Assembly (NCBI RefSeq): GCF_023227905.1
Contig: NZ_JALOCF010000033.1
Coordinates: 1-50,604 of the forward strand
From: Methylobacter sp.
GTDB taxonomy: Bacteria > Pseudomonadota > Gammaproteobacteria > Methylococcales > Methylomonadaceae
Length of the DNA: 50,604 bases
Direction of reading: 5' to 3'
Below the pieces are notes generated by a model. It was not told the origin of the DNA. It was given only the letters and a program-made list of their open reading frames with translations, and made no database searches. Shown piece after piece: positions 1-7,766 of this stretch (its first letter is position 1; every line of letters starts with the position of its first letter). The translations under genes were made by a program, and so were the position numbers.

Positions 1-117
1 TATCTACAAACAAGCTCATAGCTTAAGGCCGGATCGGCTTCCCCAGAAAATCACTTACCACTATAAACTTTTTTGTGTCACATAATCCTGTGTTTTAGAG
101 ATGTATTTAATATACAA

Positions 118-223
118 GGCCGGAATAAGCCTGTCCGCGCGTTAAGCGCAGGATAGGCGTTTCCGGCGTTCCGATTTCCGGAAACATCCGCCCTTGCTGA
201 CGCCGGGCGGTCTTATTCCGGCC
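118..223. repeat. Nested palindromic intergenic repeat downstream of rnfD
   Basis: The outer arms GGCCGGAATAAG (118-129) and CTTATTCCGGCC (212-223) are perfect 12-bp inverted repeats. Inner arms GTTTCCGG (159-166) and CCGGAAAC (178-185) are also perfect. The unit sits just beyond the rnfD stop and could act as a transcript-end structure or be a dispersed REP/MITE-type unit. There is no T-tract, so it is not a classic terminator. I see no gene in positions 1-255. Confidence 0.6.
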
Positions 224-255
224 TACATCCTTCGTGTTCTTCGTGGTGAATTTTT

Positions 256-1329
256 CTACGGTTTCGGTATTTCAAGCGGCTTGCCTTTACGATCACGTCC
301 GTATATCCGAGGGCGAATGTAATAATCGATCAACGGCGTCGCCGAGTTCATCAACAACACCGCAAAACCCGCGCCCTCGGGATACGCGCCCCAAGTTCGG
401 ATAACGAAAATCAGCAACCCGCAACCCGCACCGAACACCAGCTGTCCTGTAGGTGTATTCGGCGAAGTGACATAGTCGGTCGCTATAAAGAACGCCACGC
501 ACATTAACGCGCCTGAATTCAAATGCAGCAGTGGGCTGACATAATGCTCACTGTCCACTGCATGAAAAAATCCGGCTAACAGCGTAACCGTCAGCAATAA
601 GGACACCGGAATCTGCCATTGAATGATGTTCTGCCGGATTAACCACACGCCGCCCAAGCCCAGCAACAGTGTCGAGGTTTCACCCAAACTGCCGCGCGAC
701 CAGCCGATAAAATTCAAAAAACCGGAAGTGTCCTTCAAAATGTCGGTCAATAAACGGTTCTGGGAAAACTCGGTTTTGATAAAACCCAGCGTAGTCGCGC
801 CGGTGCTGGCGTCGATATTGTCCAATCCGGAAAAAGTAATGTGCCAACTTCCAATCAAACCCGGCGAATGCGAGAAAAACAACGGCGACACATTGGCCCA
901 AGTGGTCATTTCGATAGGAAAGGAAATCAGCAACGCGACCCTGGCCAACATGGCCGGATTGAACAGGTTTTGCCCCAAACCGCCGTACACTTGCTTGCCT
1001 AAAACAATCGCCAGCCCGGAACCGACCACGCCGATCCACCACGGCGCCCAAGGCGGCAGCGTGATCGCCAGAAGCCAGCCGGTCAGCACGGCGGAGCCGT
1101 CCATAATGACGGGTTTAGCCGCCCTGCCCTTCAAGCGCACACAGAAAGCTTCGAAAGCCACCGCCGACAACACGGTAATAATAAACAGGTTGAACGCGGG
1201 CCAACCGAAACACAACAGCCCGAACGCTGTGGCCGGAGATAGCGCCAGCATGACTTGCCCCATGATATGGCTGACACTGTTGTTAGCACCGACATGCGCG
1301 CCGCTGCTCGGTTTCATATGTGGAATCAT
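256..1329 (-). CDS. rnfD: Rnf electron-transport complex subunit D (RnfD)
   Basis: This is a membrane subunit of the Rnf complex, which couples ferredoxin and NAD(H) redox to an ion gradient. In diazotrophs it supplies low-potential electrons to nitrogenase. The protein has 357 residues and many membrane segments from about residue 20 onward. The covalent-flavin motif STGAT lies at residues 175-179, with Thr179 as the expected FMN-carrying residue of the family. The start is fixed by an ATGA overlap with the rnfC stop. It is the last gene of a leftward operon in the order A-B-C-D. The usual rnfG and rnfE do not follow; only a palindromic repeat and non-coding sequence do. Confidence 0.95.
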   Translation of the reverse strand: MIPHMKPSSGAHVGANNSVSHIMGQVMLALSPATAFGLLCFGWPAFNLFIITVLSAVAFEAFCVRLKGRAAKPVIMDGSAVLTGWLLAITLPPWAPWWIGVVGSGLAIVLGKQVYGGLGQNLFNPAMLARVALLISFPIEMTTWANVSPLFFSHSPGLIGSWHITFSGLDNIDASTGATTLGFIKTEFSQNRLLTDILKDTSGFLNFIGWSRGSLGETSTLLLGLGGVWLIRQNIIQWQIPVSLLLTVTLLAGFFHAVDSEHYVSPLLHLNSGALMCVAFFIATDYVTSPNTPTGQLVFGAGCGLLIFVIRTWGAYPEGAGFAVLLMNSATPLIDYYIRPRIYGRDRKGKPLEIPKP

Positions 1330-2813
1330 ACCAATGCCTCCTGCTCGGCTTTCAACCGTTCCCGCTCTGCCTTGGCCGCTATCCGGGCCAACTCTTCTTC
1401 GCGTTGTTGCTGGGCGATGCGTTCCATGCGGGCATTACGCGCATCCATCAGGCGCTTGGTTTGCTCTGACTTATGTTGTGCTTGTTGCCTTGCTACGACT
1501 TCGCCGGATGCATATTTAAAAAACTGCACCAATGGAATATTCGACGGGCAGATATAAGAACAGCAGCCGCAACTGATACAGTCTTTCAAGCCCAAATCCA
1601 CCGCTGCATCCAATTGGTTAATGCGGATGTTGTTCGCCATGTCCAAAGGCCGAAGTCCCGCCGGGCAAACGCTGACGCAACTGGCGCAACGGATACAGGG
1701 TTGCTCGTCGGTGTTTTTCAGTTCGCTTTGGGTTAATGCCAGAATGCCGCTGGTGGCCTTGACCGTAGGCAAAGCCCCATGCGGTAACGAATCGCCCATC
1801 ATCGGCCCGCCCATAATGATACGCGCGGTCTCTTGCTGATTCACCTCGCAAAACTCGAACAGTTCGGAGATTAACGTGCCGAAAGGAACCTCGACATTCA
1901 TAGGACGTTTGACTGCGCCGCCCGCTACGGTAACCACCCGGTTAAGCAAGGGTTGTCCGTAGCGAATCGCTTTATGGACGGCATAAGCGGTACCGACATT
2001 ATGAATGGTTACGCCGATTTCCGACGAACGACAACCGACCGGGACTTCCTTGCCGGTAACATAGCGGATCAACTGCCGATCCCAGCCCATCGGGTAGCGG
2101 GTTGGGATTTGTATGACGTTAACTGACGCATAAGGATCCGCTGCGGCTCGCATCGCAAGAAAGGCTTGCGGCTTGTTGTCTTCAATCGCCACCACTGCAT
2201 GTTCGCTCTCCATGCCGTGCAGCATCAAGCGCACGCCGTCGATAATCTGCTCGGCGCGCTCCTGCATCAGCCTGTCATCGCAGCATAAATAAGGCTCGCA
2301 TTCGGAGCCGTTGATAATCAAGGTATCGACATGGTTTTCACGGCCCATATTCAGCTTGACCGCAGTCGGGAAAGTCGCGCCGCCCAAACCGACAATACCC
2401 GCCGCACCGACGCACAGACTGATCTCTTCAGGATTTAGCTGGAACGGGTCATCGACAAGCTGTGTTTTGATCCATTCGTCCTTGCCGTCGGTTTCCAGCA
2501 CGATCATGCGAATAGGCAACGCGGACGGATGCGGTGCAGGATAATCGTTAACATCAACGATTATGCCCGAACTTGGCGCATGCACCGGCGCGGAAATCAG
2601 GCCCTGACTGTAGGCTAACAACTGCCCTTTCAGCACTTTGTCGCCGACCATAATCAGCGGCTCTGCGGGTTTGCCGACGTGTTGTTGCAGCGGAATATAC
2701 AGTTTTTTCGGCAACGGAAAGTTAGTTGCTATAGGCAGTGCGGCGGTTGCGGTTTTATGCTCTTTGGCATGGACGCCGCCGCGAATACGCGGTGTTTTGA
2801 AAAAACTTAACAT
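1326..2813 (-). CDS. rnfC: Rnf electron-transport complex subunit C (RnfC)
   Basis: RnfC is the peripheral NADH/FMN- and iron-sulfur-binding subunit of Rnf. The 495-residue product has the glycine-rich GLGGATFP segment at residues 142-149. Two four-cysteine clusters follow: CIRCASCVSVCP near 373-384 and CISCGCCSYICP near 412-423, each binding one [4Fe-4S]. A charged Arg/Glu/Ala-rich helix occupies about 440-495, as in gammaproteobacterial RnfC, but it is shorter than in E. coli RsxC, which carries a long repeat tail. The 5' end overlaps the rnfB 3' end by 7 bp and the 3' end overlaps rnfD by ATGA, so the genes are translationally coupled. Confidence 0.95.
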   Translation of the reverse strand: MLSFFKTPRIRGGVHAKEHKTATAALPIATNFPLPKKLYIPLQQHVGKPAEPLIMVGDKVLKGQLLAYSQGLISAPVHAPSSGIIVDVNDYPAPHPSALPIRMIVLETDGKDEWIKTQLVDDPFQLNPEEISLCVGAAGIVGLGGATFPTAVKLNMGRENHVDTLIINGSECEPYLCCDDRLMQERAEQIIDGVRLMLHGMESEHAVVAIEDNKPQAFLAMRAAADPYASVNVIQIPTRYPMGWDRQLIRYVTGKEVPVGCRSSEIGVTIHNVGTAYAVHKAIRYGQPLLNRVVTVAGGAVKRPMNVEVPFGTLISELFEFCEVNQQETARIIMGGPMMGDSLPHGALPTVKATSGILALTQSELKNTDEQPCIRCASCVSVCPAGLRPLDMANNIRINQLDAAVDLGLKDCISCGCCSYICPSNIPLVQFFKYASGEVVARQQAQHKSEQTKRLMDARNARMERIAQQQREEELARIAAKAERERLKAEQEALV

Positions 2814-3379
2814 ACGGCATTACTCCCTGTTCCCAAAGATTGCGCGGGAACATGATGCGGCTTGGCCCAGCGCCAGTTACGCAAGGTCACCTCGACAGGA
2901 TGCATTTGCAGGCATTCGGTCGGGCATACATCGACGCATTTTTTGCAGGCTATGCAGGCATCGGCAACGACCGCGTGAATTTGCTTGGGCGCACCGACAA
3001 TGGCGTCGGTTGGGCAGACTTTAAAACAGCGGGTGCAACCGGTGCAGGTATCTTCGCTGACTCTCGCGACCAGCAACTCGGGTTCTTTTACGTCGCTTAA
3101 ATCCAGGTCCAGGCCCAATAAAGCGGCGATTTGTTCAGCCAATGCGCTGCCGCCCGGAGGACACATCGTGGCCGGCGCGTTACCTTCGGACAAGGCTTCG
3201 GCGGCCGGCCTGCAACCCGGAAAACCGCATTGGCCGCATTGCGAACCGGGCAGCAAGGCTTCCAGTTCATCGACAATCGGGCTGCTCTCGACTTTTAAAT
3301 ACTTACCGGCAATACCCAGCAGCAAGCCTAGAAACAGCCCTAACAAGGTTAAACTTACAATGGCGGATAAAACATACAT
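2807..3379 (-). CDS. rnfB: Rnf electron-transport complex subunit B (RnfB), ferredoxin-type
   Basis: RnfB relays electrons between soluble ferredoxin and the membrane part of Rnf. The 190-residue protein starts with one hydrophobic anchor (about residues 5-25). It continues with a CGQCGFPGC cluster plus a downstream Cys (the Fe-S domain), then two ferredoxin-type motifs, CTGCTRCFKVCP and CIACKKCVDVCP. The length is close to that of RsxB. The start is supported by a GGA ribosome-binding site about 8 nt upstream. It lies between rnfA and rnfC, overlapping the latter by 7 bp. Confidence 0.95.
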   Translation of the reverse strand: MYVLSAIVSLTLLGLFLGLLLGIAGKYLKVESSPIVDELEALLPGSQCGQCGFPGCRPAAEALSEGNAPATMCPPGGSALAEQIAALLGLDLDLSDVKEPELLVARVSEDTCTGCTRCFKVCPTDAIVGAPKQIHAVVADACIACKKCVDVCPTECLQMHPVEVTLRNWRWAKPHHVPAQSLGTGSNAVC

Positions 3380-3390
3380 AGTTTATTTCC

Positions 3391-3424
3391 TGTAAATCAT
3401 TTGCTGTAAATCATTTGCTGTAAA
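3391..3424. repeat. 14-bp tandem duplication spanning the rnfA stop codon
   Basis: TGTAAATCATTTGC occurs at 3391-3404 and again at 3405-3418, followed by a third partial copy TGTAAA (3419-3424). On the coding strand each full unit carries a TGA in the rnfA frame, so the duplication leaves the protein unchanged. It only lengthens the rnfA-rnfB gap ahead of the rnfB ribosome-binding site. Confidence 0.85.
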
Positions 3425-3992
3425 GCCCTGCAAAACCCATAAACGCCAGCGATAAAATCCCGGCGGTAATAAACGCAATCGGCGTACCGGCAAATAATGT
3501 CGGAACCGCCATTAACGCCAGCCGCTCCCGCAAGCCTGCAAACAGCACCATCACCAGCGTGAAGCCGAGCGCGGAACCGAAACCGAAAATCAAGCTTTGC
3601 ATAAAGCCGTACTGCTCTTGCACATTGAGTAGCGCGACGCCCAATACCGCGCAATTAGTGGTGATCAGCGGCAGGAAAATACCCAATATCTGATACAACA
3701 CCGGGCTGGTTTTATGCACGACCATTTCGGTGAACTGCACCACGGCGGCAATCACCAGGATAAAAGCGAGGATGCGCAAAAACTGAATATTGAAAGGCGC
3801 CAGAATAAAGTGTTCCAGCATCCAGCTGGTCATTGCAGCCAGGGTCAATACAAAGGTCGTTGCCAGACCCATGCTCAATGCCGAATCCAGTTTTTTCGAG
3901 ACGCCCATAAATGGACATAGCCCGAGAAATTTAACCAGAACCACGTTGTTGACCAGAGCCGTGCCTAATAAAAGTAGAAGATATTCGCTCAC
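3411..3992 (-). CDS. rnfA: Rnf electron-transport complex subunit A (RnfA)
   Basis: RnfA is a six-helix membrane subunit of Rnf. With the GTG start at 3990-3992 the protein is 193 residues, the same length as E. coli RsxA. It begins V(M)SEYLLLLLGTALVNN, matching the family's conserved N-terminus. An in-frame ATG further upstream (4046) would add 18 polar residues atypical of the family, so I reject it. Conserved features include FLGLCPFMGVS near the N-terminus and TTNCAVLG in the middle, each with a cysteine that coordinates the membrane [2Fe-2S] in solved Rnf structures. It is the first gene of the rnf operon, about 36 nt after the predicted sigma54 start site. Confidence 0.93.
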   Translation of the reverse strand: MSEYLLLLLGTALVNNVVLVKFLGLCPFMGVSKKLDSALSMGLATTFVLTLAAMTSWMLEHFILAPFNIQFLRILAFILVIAAVVQFTEMVVHKTSPVLYQILGIFLPLITTNCAVLGVALLNVQEQYGFMQSLIFGFGSALGFTLVMVLFAGLRERLALMAVPTLFAGTPIAFITAGILSLAFMGFAGLYSK

Positions 3993-4038
3993 TGTTTTTC
4001 CCGGACTATTTTCAGGGTTGTTCTGTTGACAAGACCCC

Positions 4039-4054
4039 AGCATCAATTATGCCA
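4039..4054 (-). promoter_or_regulatory. Predicted sigma54 (-24/-12) promoter of the rnf operon
   Basis: Read leftward the sequence is TGGCATAATTGATGCT, with GG and GC separated by exactly 10 nt and a perfect TGGCA -24 half. Transcription would start near 4028, about 36 nt before the rnfA GTG. Two TGT-N10-ACA boxes lie about 112 and 151 bp upstream of that start, the usual NifA activator arrangement. Confidence 0.7.
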
Positions 4055-4131
4055 AGTCGGCCAATGTGCAGCCGCAACGGGTTTGCCGGTCTAGTATCTT
4101 GCAAAAACACGCCAAACTGGTGCATGAAAAC

Positions 4132-4147
4132 TGTTGCAAGTCATACA
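4132..4147. promoter_or_regulatory. NifA upstream activator sequence (TGT-N10-ACA), box 1 of rnf/nifL
   Basis: The sequence is TGT, ten bases (TGCAAGTCAT), then ACA: the palindromic NifA site. It lies between the two divergent sigma54 elements, nearer the rnf side, so it could serve either promoter. Confidence 0.65.
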
Positions 4148-4171
4148 TATCGACAGCGATCAAAATACGCG

Positions 4172-4187
4172 TGTCGCAAACACTACA
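4172..4187. promoter_or_regulatory. NifA upstream activator sequence (TGT-N10-ACA), box 2 of rnf/nifL
   Basis: The sequence is TGT, ten bases (CGCAAACACT), then ACA. It lies 40 bp from box 1, close to four helical turns. It is about 135 bp upstream of the predicted nifL start site and about 150 bp upstream of the rnf one. Confidence 0.65.
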
Positions 4188-4288
4188 AAATCTTGTTACC
4201 CATGAACCCGCCTGCTTCAAGGTTTTGCTTTAAAAATAAGGGCAGCAACATCAGTGGCGAGTCCTATAAAAGACCTTAGCATTTATGT

Positions 4289-4304
4289 TGGCTTTATATT
4301 TGCT
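4289..4304 (+). promoter_or_regulatory. Predicted sigma54 promoter of nifLA
   Basis: TGGCTTTATATTTGCT keeps the GG-N10-GC spacing and has a TTGC -12 box. Transcription would start near 4315, about 28 nt before the nifL ATG. With two NifA boxes upstream this suggests NifA autoactivation. In other species nifLA is activated by NtrC. I see only a half-site resembling an NtrC box (GGTGCA at 4119-4124). Confidence 0.55.
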
Positions 4305-4342
4305 TAGCAATTATTAGCGCTCTTCCTCACCCGGCATAATTT

Positions 4343-5953
4343 ATGAAAAAAACTTCATTGCAATTTTTGCAGGCACATACCAACATGGCGAAAGTCATCG
4401 GCGAACTCGCACCTGACCTATTGGGTGAAGGCTATGGTGACAAAATGCTTTACAGCCTGTTTATCGAGACAGTTGAACAGGTGCCGATAGCCATTTCCAT
4501 TACCGATAAGAAAGCCAAAATTCTTTACGTCAATAAAGAATTTTCCAGAGTCACGGGTTACCGGCCTGAAGATATCCTGGGTGAAAACGAATCGCTGTTA
4601 TCGGACAAGCGCACCCCCAAGGAGGTATATCGCGATTTATGGCGCACCATCAGCGCCAAGAAAATATGGCGCGGAACTTTATGTAACCGGCATAAATCCG
4701 GGGAGCGTTATCTATCCGATTTGACTATTGCCCCCATGTTGAATGAATCCGGGGCAATCACTCACTACATCGGCATGCACCGGGATATTACCCAGCCTTA
4801 CGAATCGGAAAAAAAGGTCATCAACCAAAAATTATTGATCGAATCGGTCATTAACTCATCGCCTATCGCAATGGTGGTACTCGATGACCAGGACAGGGTT
4901 ATCCTGGATAATCATAACTATAAAGCGCTGGTCAGCGATCTTGATAGGGCCGAGCCCGCAACGTATTTTCTAAAATTGCTGCGGGATGAGATGGGCGATT
5001 TATGGTCGCAGTTGCAAAGCAAAGAGCAAGGCTTTAACAACCGCGAATTTAGAATAGAAAGCAAGGGAAGCCAGAAGATCCGCTGGTTCTCCTGTGCCGG
5101 CAACTGGTTTATCGAAAATGAAGTCAATGCCGACGCCTTTTTTGAGCAGACCTCCAAACAGTACCTGATCCTGACCATAACAGACATCACCCGGCAACGC
5201 AGGCAGATGGAAGAGCTGCATATTCAGACCTTAAAAACCATTATGGCGGAGGATGAACGGGTGCGCGGTATTCGGGAGACATTGCTGGGCGCGATGCACC
5301 AAATTCAAATGCCGATGAACCAAATTAGGGCGGCCGAGCAAATCTTACGACACAAGCGGGATGATCAGCACGCCGGCCTGTTGCAGATATTGCAGCAGAT
5401 CCAGAAATCCGGCGAAGAAGCGGTTGCGACCATGCAAAAATGCATTCCCGAGATTCTGCAAACCGCCGTTATCCCGATCAACCTGAACCAGATTCTGCAT
5501 GAAGTGCTGTTGCTGAACAACCAACGGATCTGCAGTAACGATATAGAAGTGCATTGGCAGCCATTGTCAAAATTGCCGACCATATTGGGTTCTGAAAACC
5601 GCCTGCGTATCTTGTTCAAGCAACTGATCGACAATGCAATTGACGCCGTCTGCGAATCGGATGGGCCGGAACAGCGGCTTAAGATCACCACCGATACCGA
5701 TGCCGACTTGATTTATGTCTGTATTGAAGACAGCGGCGCCGGCATTCCGGTCGAAAAACGCGCCAAAGTATTCGAACCCTTTTATACCACGCGGCCCATG
5801 GGCAGCAACCAGGCCGGTATGGGACTGGTCATGGCTAAGGAAATCGTAAACCAGCATCACGGGTTTATTGAAATCGATCCCGATTGCGACCAGGGCTGCC
5901 GGTTCAAAATCAGCTTTCCCCTACATAAGCAGGCATTTAAGGGGGTAGAGTAA
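4343..5953 (+). CDS. nifL: NifL, redox- and nitrogen-sensing anti-activator of NifA
   Basis: NifL binds NifA and blocks it when oxygen or fixed nitrogen is present. The 536-residue protein has an N-terminal PAS domain (about 40-150, the FAD-binding redox sensor in characterised NifL), a second PAS (about 160-285) and a helical linker. It ends in a histidine-kinase-like core: GAMHQ with His319, the N box NAIDA (431-435), DSGAGIP (463-469) and GMGL (492-495) for nucleotide binding. Known NifL proteins bind nucleotide but show no kinase activity even where the histidine is kept. The stop codon overlaps the nifA start as TAATG, coupling synthesis of the two partners. The ribosome-binding site is weak. 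Confidence 0.95.
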   Translation: MKKTSLQFLQAHTNMAKVIGELAPDLLGEGYGDKMLYSLFIETVEQVPIAISITDKKAKILYVNKEFSRVTGYRPEDILGENESLLSDKRTPKEVYRDLWRTISAKKIWRGTLCNRHKSGERYLSDLTIAPMLNESGAITHYIGMHRDITQPYESEKKVINQKLLIESVINSSPIAMVVLDDQDRVILDNHNYKALVSDLDRAEPATYFLKLLRDEMGDLWSQLQSKEQGFNNREFRIESKGSQKIRWFSCAGNWFIENEVNADAFFEQTSKQYLILTITDITRQRRQMEELHIQTLKTIMAEDERVRGIRETLLGAMHQIQMPMNQIRAAEQILRHKRDDQHAGLLQILQQIQKSGEEAVATMQKCIPEILQTAVIPINLNQILHEVLLLNNQRICSNDIEVHWQPLSKLPTILGSENRLRILFKQLIDNAIDAVCESDGPEQRLKITTDTDADLIYVCIEDSGAGIPVEKRAKVFEPFYTTRPMGSNQAGMGLVMAKEIVNQHHGFIEIDPDCDQGCRFKISFPLHKQAFKGVE

Positions 5954-7494
5954 TGGCAGAGCGCATCCAACTGATCGAAGCCGAACTGGATACCTTGTAT
6001 ATCATCAGCCAGGTATTGAACAGCTCCCACGATTTGCACGCAAAATTGCAGGCGGTTTTGGAGATACTGCACAAACGGTCGGGCATGCGTTCCGGGATGA
6101 TCACGCTACGGGAAATTGAAAATAACAGCATGCTTCTGAGCGTTGTCCACACCGACGACGCAAGTAAATTCACCGAGCCGGTACGATATAACCCCGGCGA
6201 AGGCTTGATGGGGGCCATCCTTGACGAGGGCAGCACCATCGTCATTGAAAAAGTATCTGAAGAGCCGCGTTTTTTAGGCCGCTTGGGTTTATATGATCCC
6301 GAACTGCCTTTTATCGGCTCACCCATTTATATAGAAGAAGGCGACACCATCGGCGTGCTGGCCGCCCAGCCGGATAACAGCCTGTTTCTGGGCGAGCGCG
6401 CCCGATTTATGGAGATGATTGCCAACCTGATCGCGCAAAGCGTCAAAATGCTGCGGGGCATCGAGCGCAAACAGCGCCACCTGCTCAGCGAACGGGATCA
6501 GCTCAAACAGGCATTGATCAAGAACTACAGCTTTGAAAACATCATCGGCCATTCGCCGCCGATGTTAAAGGTGTTCGACGTGATCCGCCAGGTTGCGAAA
6601 TGGAATACCACGGTATTGATCCGGGGCGAATCGGGTACCGGCAAGGAAGTCGTCGCCAATGCGATCCACTTTAACTCGGGCTGTGCGAGCGGGCCTTTTT
6701 TAAAACTCAATTGCGCCGCCCTGCCCGATACCTTGCTGGAGTCTGAACTATTCGGCCACGAAAAAGGCGCGTTCAGCGGCGCCGTCAGCCAGCGCAAAGG
6801 CCGTTTTGAACTGGCCGACAACGGTACCCTGTTTCTCGACGAAATCGGCGAAATATCCGCATCGTTCCAGGCCAAACTGCTGCGCGTATTGCAGGAAGGC
6901 GAATTCGAGCGGGTCGGCGGCACACAAACCATCAAAGTCAATGTCCGCATCATCGCAGCAACCAACCGTAATCTTGAAGAAGAAGTCACCGAAGGCAAGT
7001 TCAGGGAAGATTTGTATTACCGCCTTAATGTCATGCCTATCCAGATGCCTGCATTGCGCGACAGGATTGAGGACATCCCGCAGCTATCCGAATTCCTGCT
7101 CGGCAGGATATCAGAGCAGCAAGGCGGCCGGCCCTTGGAAATCAAGGAAAGCGCGATACGCATATTGATGAAACACAACTGGCCCGGCAACGTCCGCGAA
7201 CTGGCCAACCGCCTGGAACGCGCCGCCATCATGAGTCAAAACGGCATCATCGACCGCGACGTCATGGTCAGCACCGGCCTGGAAGACGAAATCGGCACAG
7301 CGATCAGCCTTAAACCGCAAAAAGCGCCCGCGATTGATTTTAACGATGAAAACATGGACGACCGGGAACGGGTCATCGCCGCGTTGGAGCAAAGCGGCTG
7401 GGTGCAAGCCAAAGCCGCCCGCTTGTTGAATATGACGCCGAGGCAAATCGCTTACCGGATTTTGACGCTGGATATAACCATGAAGCAAATTTAA
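5953..7494 (+). CDS. nifA: NifA, sigma54-dependent activator of nitrogen-fixation genes
   Basis: NifA drives nif promoters with sigma54 RNA polymerase. The 513-residue protein has a GAF domain (about 20-165), an AAA+ domain (about 195-430) with Walker A GESGTGKE (225-232) and Walker B LFLDEIGE (293-300), and a Fis-type helix-turn-helix (about 470-508). The linker before the DNA-binding domain has no cysteines, so oxygen control should come through NifL. The sigma54-contact loop reads GAFSGA (272-277) instead of the near-universal GAFTGA. A strong GGGGG ribosome-binding site lies inside the end of nifL. TGT-N10-ACA boxes in this window are its expected targets. Confidence 0.96.
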   Translation: MAERIQLIEAELDTLYIISQVLNSSHDLHAKLQAVLEILHKRSGMRSGMITLREIENNSMLLSVVHTDDASKFTEPVRYNPGEGLMGAILDEGSTIVIEKVSEEPRFLGRLGLYDPELPFIGSPIYIEEGDTIGVLAAQPDNSLFLGERARFMEMIANLIAQSVKMLRGIERKQRHLLSERDQLKQALIKNYSFENIIGHSPPMLKVFDVIRQVAKWNTTVLIRGESGTGKEVVANAIHFNSGCASGPFLKLNCAALPDTLLESELFGHEKGAFSGAVSQRKGRFELADNGTLFLDEIGEISASFQAKLLRVLQEGEFERVGGTQTIKVNVRIIAATNRNLEEEVTEGKFREDLYYRLNVMPIQMPALRDRIEDIPQLSEFLLGRISEQQGGRPLEIKESAIRILMKHNWPGNVRELANRLERAAIMSQNGIIDRDVMVSTGLEDEIGTAISLKPQKAPAIDFNDENMDDRERVIAALEQSGWVQAKAARLLNMTPRQIAYRILTLDITMKQI

Positions 7495-7505
7495 GAGGTT
7501 CGGAA

Positions 7506-7766
7506 ATGACTATTTTATACGTGCAACACGATTACGCCGTTTTCGGCTTTGGTGAAACCCGGACAGACGCCATCGCCATGGCGGCGCAATGGTTAAAGGA
7601 TGAGACCGGCAAACAAGGCTGTTCAGTTGAGTATGCGGAAAGCTTATTGGTCAGCTCGCCAAAACCCGGACAGATGACCTTATGCAAAACAGCTGAAACC
7701 ATTCCCGCCGATGCAGAGAACTGGGGCGGAGAAGAGCTTTTGGATTGGTATTACGATGTGGCTTGA
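7506..7766 (+). CDS. Small uncharacterised protein downstream of nifA
   Basis: I do not recognise this family. The 86-residue acidic protein starts 11 nt after the nifA stop with a GAGG ribosome-binding site, so it is probably co-transcribed with nifLA. It has no signal peptide, membrane segment or metal motif. It has two isolated cysteines (about residues 39 and 60) and ends in an acidic, Trp/Tyr-rich stretch (ENWGGEELLDWYYDVA). Its 3' end overlaps tail-to-tail by 16 bp with the leftward gene next door. Codon use resembles the nif genes. A role linked to nitrogen fixation rests only on position. Confidence 0.7.
   Translation: MTILYVQHDYAVFGFGETRTDAIAMAAQWLKDETGKQGCSVEYAESLLVSSPKPGQMTLCKTAETIPADAENWGGEELLDWYYDVA

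Noticed and set aside
4099..4114. TTGCAAAAACACGCCA as a second sigma54 promoter toward rnf
   Set aside because: Read leftward it has TGGCG and TTTGCA halves but only 9 nt between GG and GC. Sigma54 needs 10, and a correctly spaced element exists at 4039-4054.
4049..4279. Short plus-strand frame in the rnfA-nifL gap
   Set aside because: It has no ribosome-binding site or family, and it overlaps the NifA boxes and promoters.
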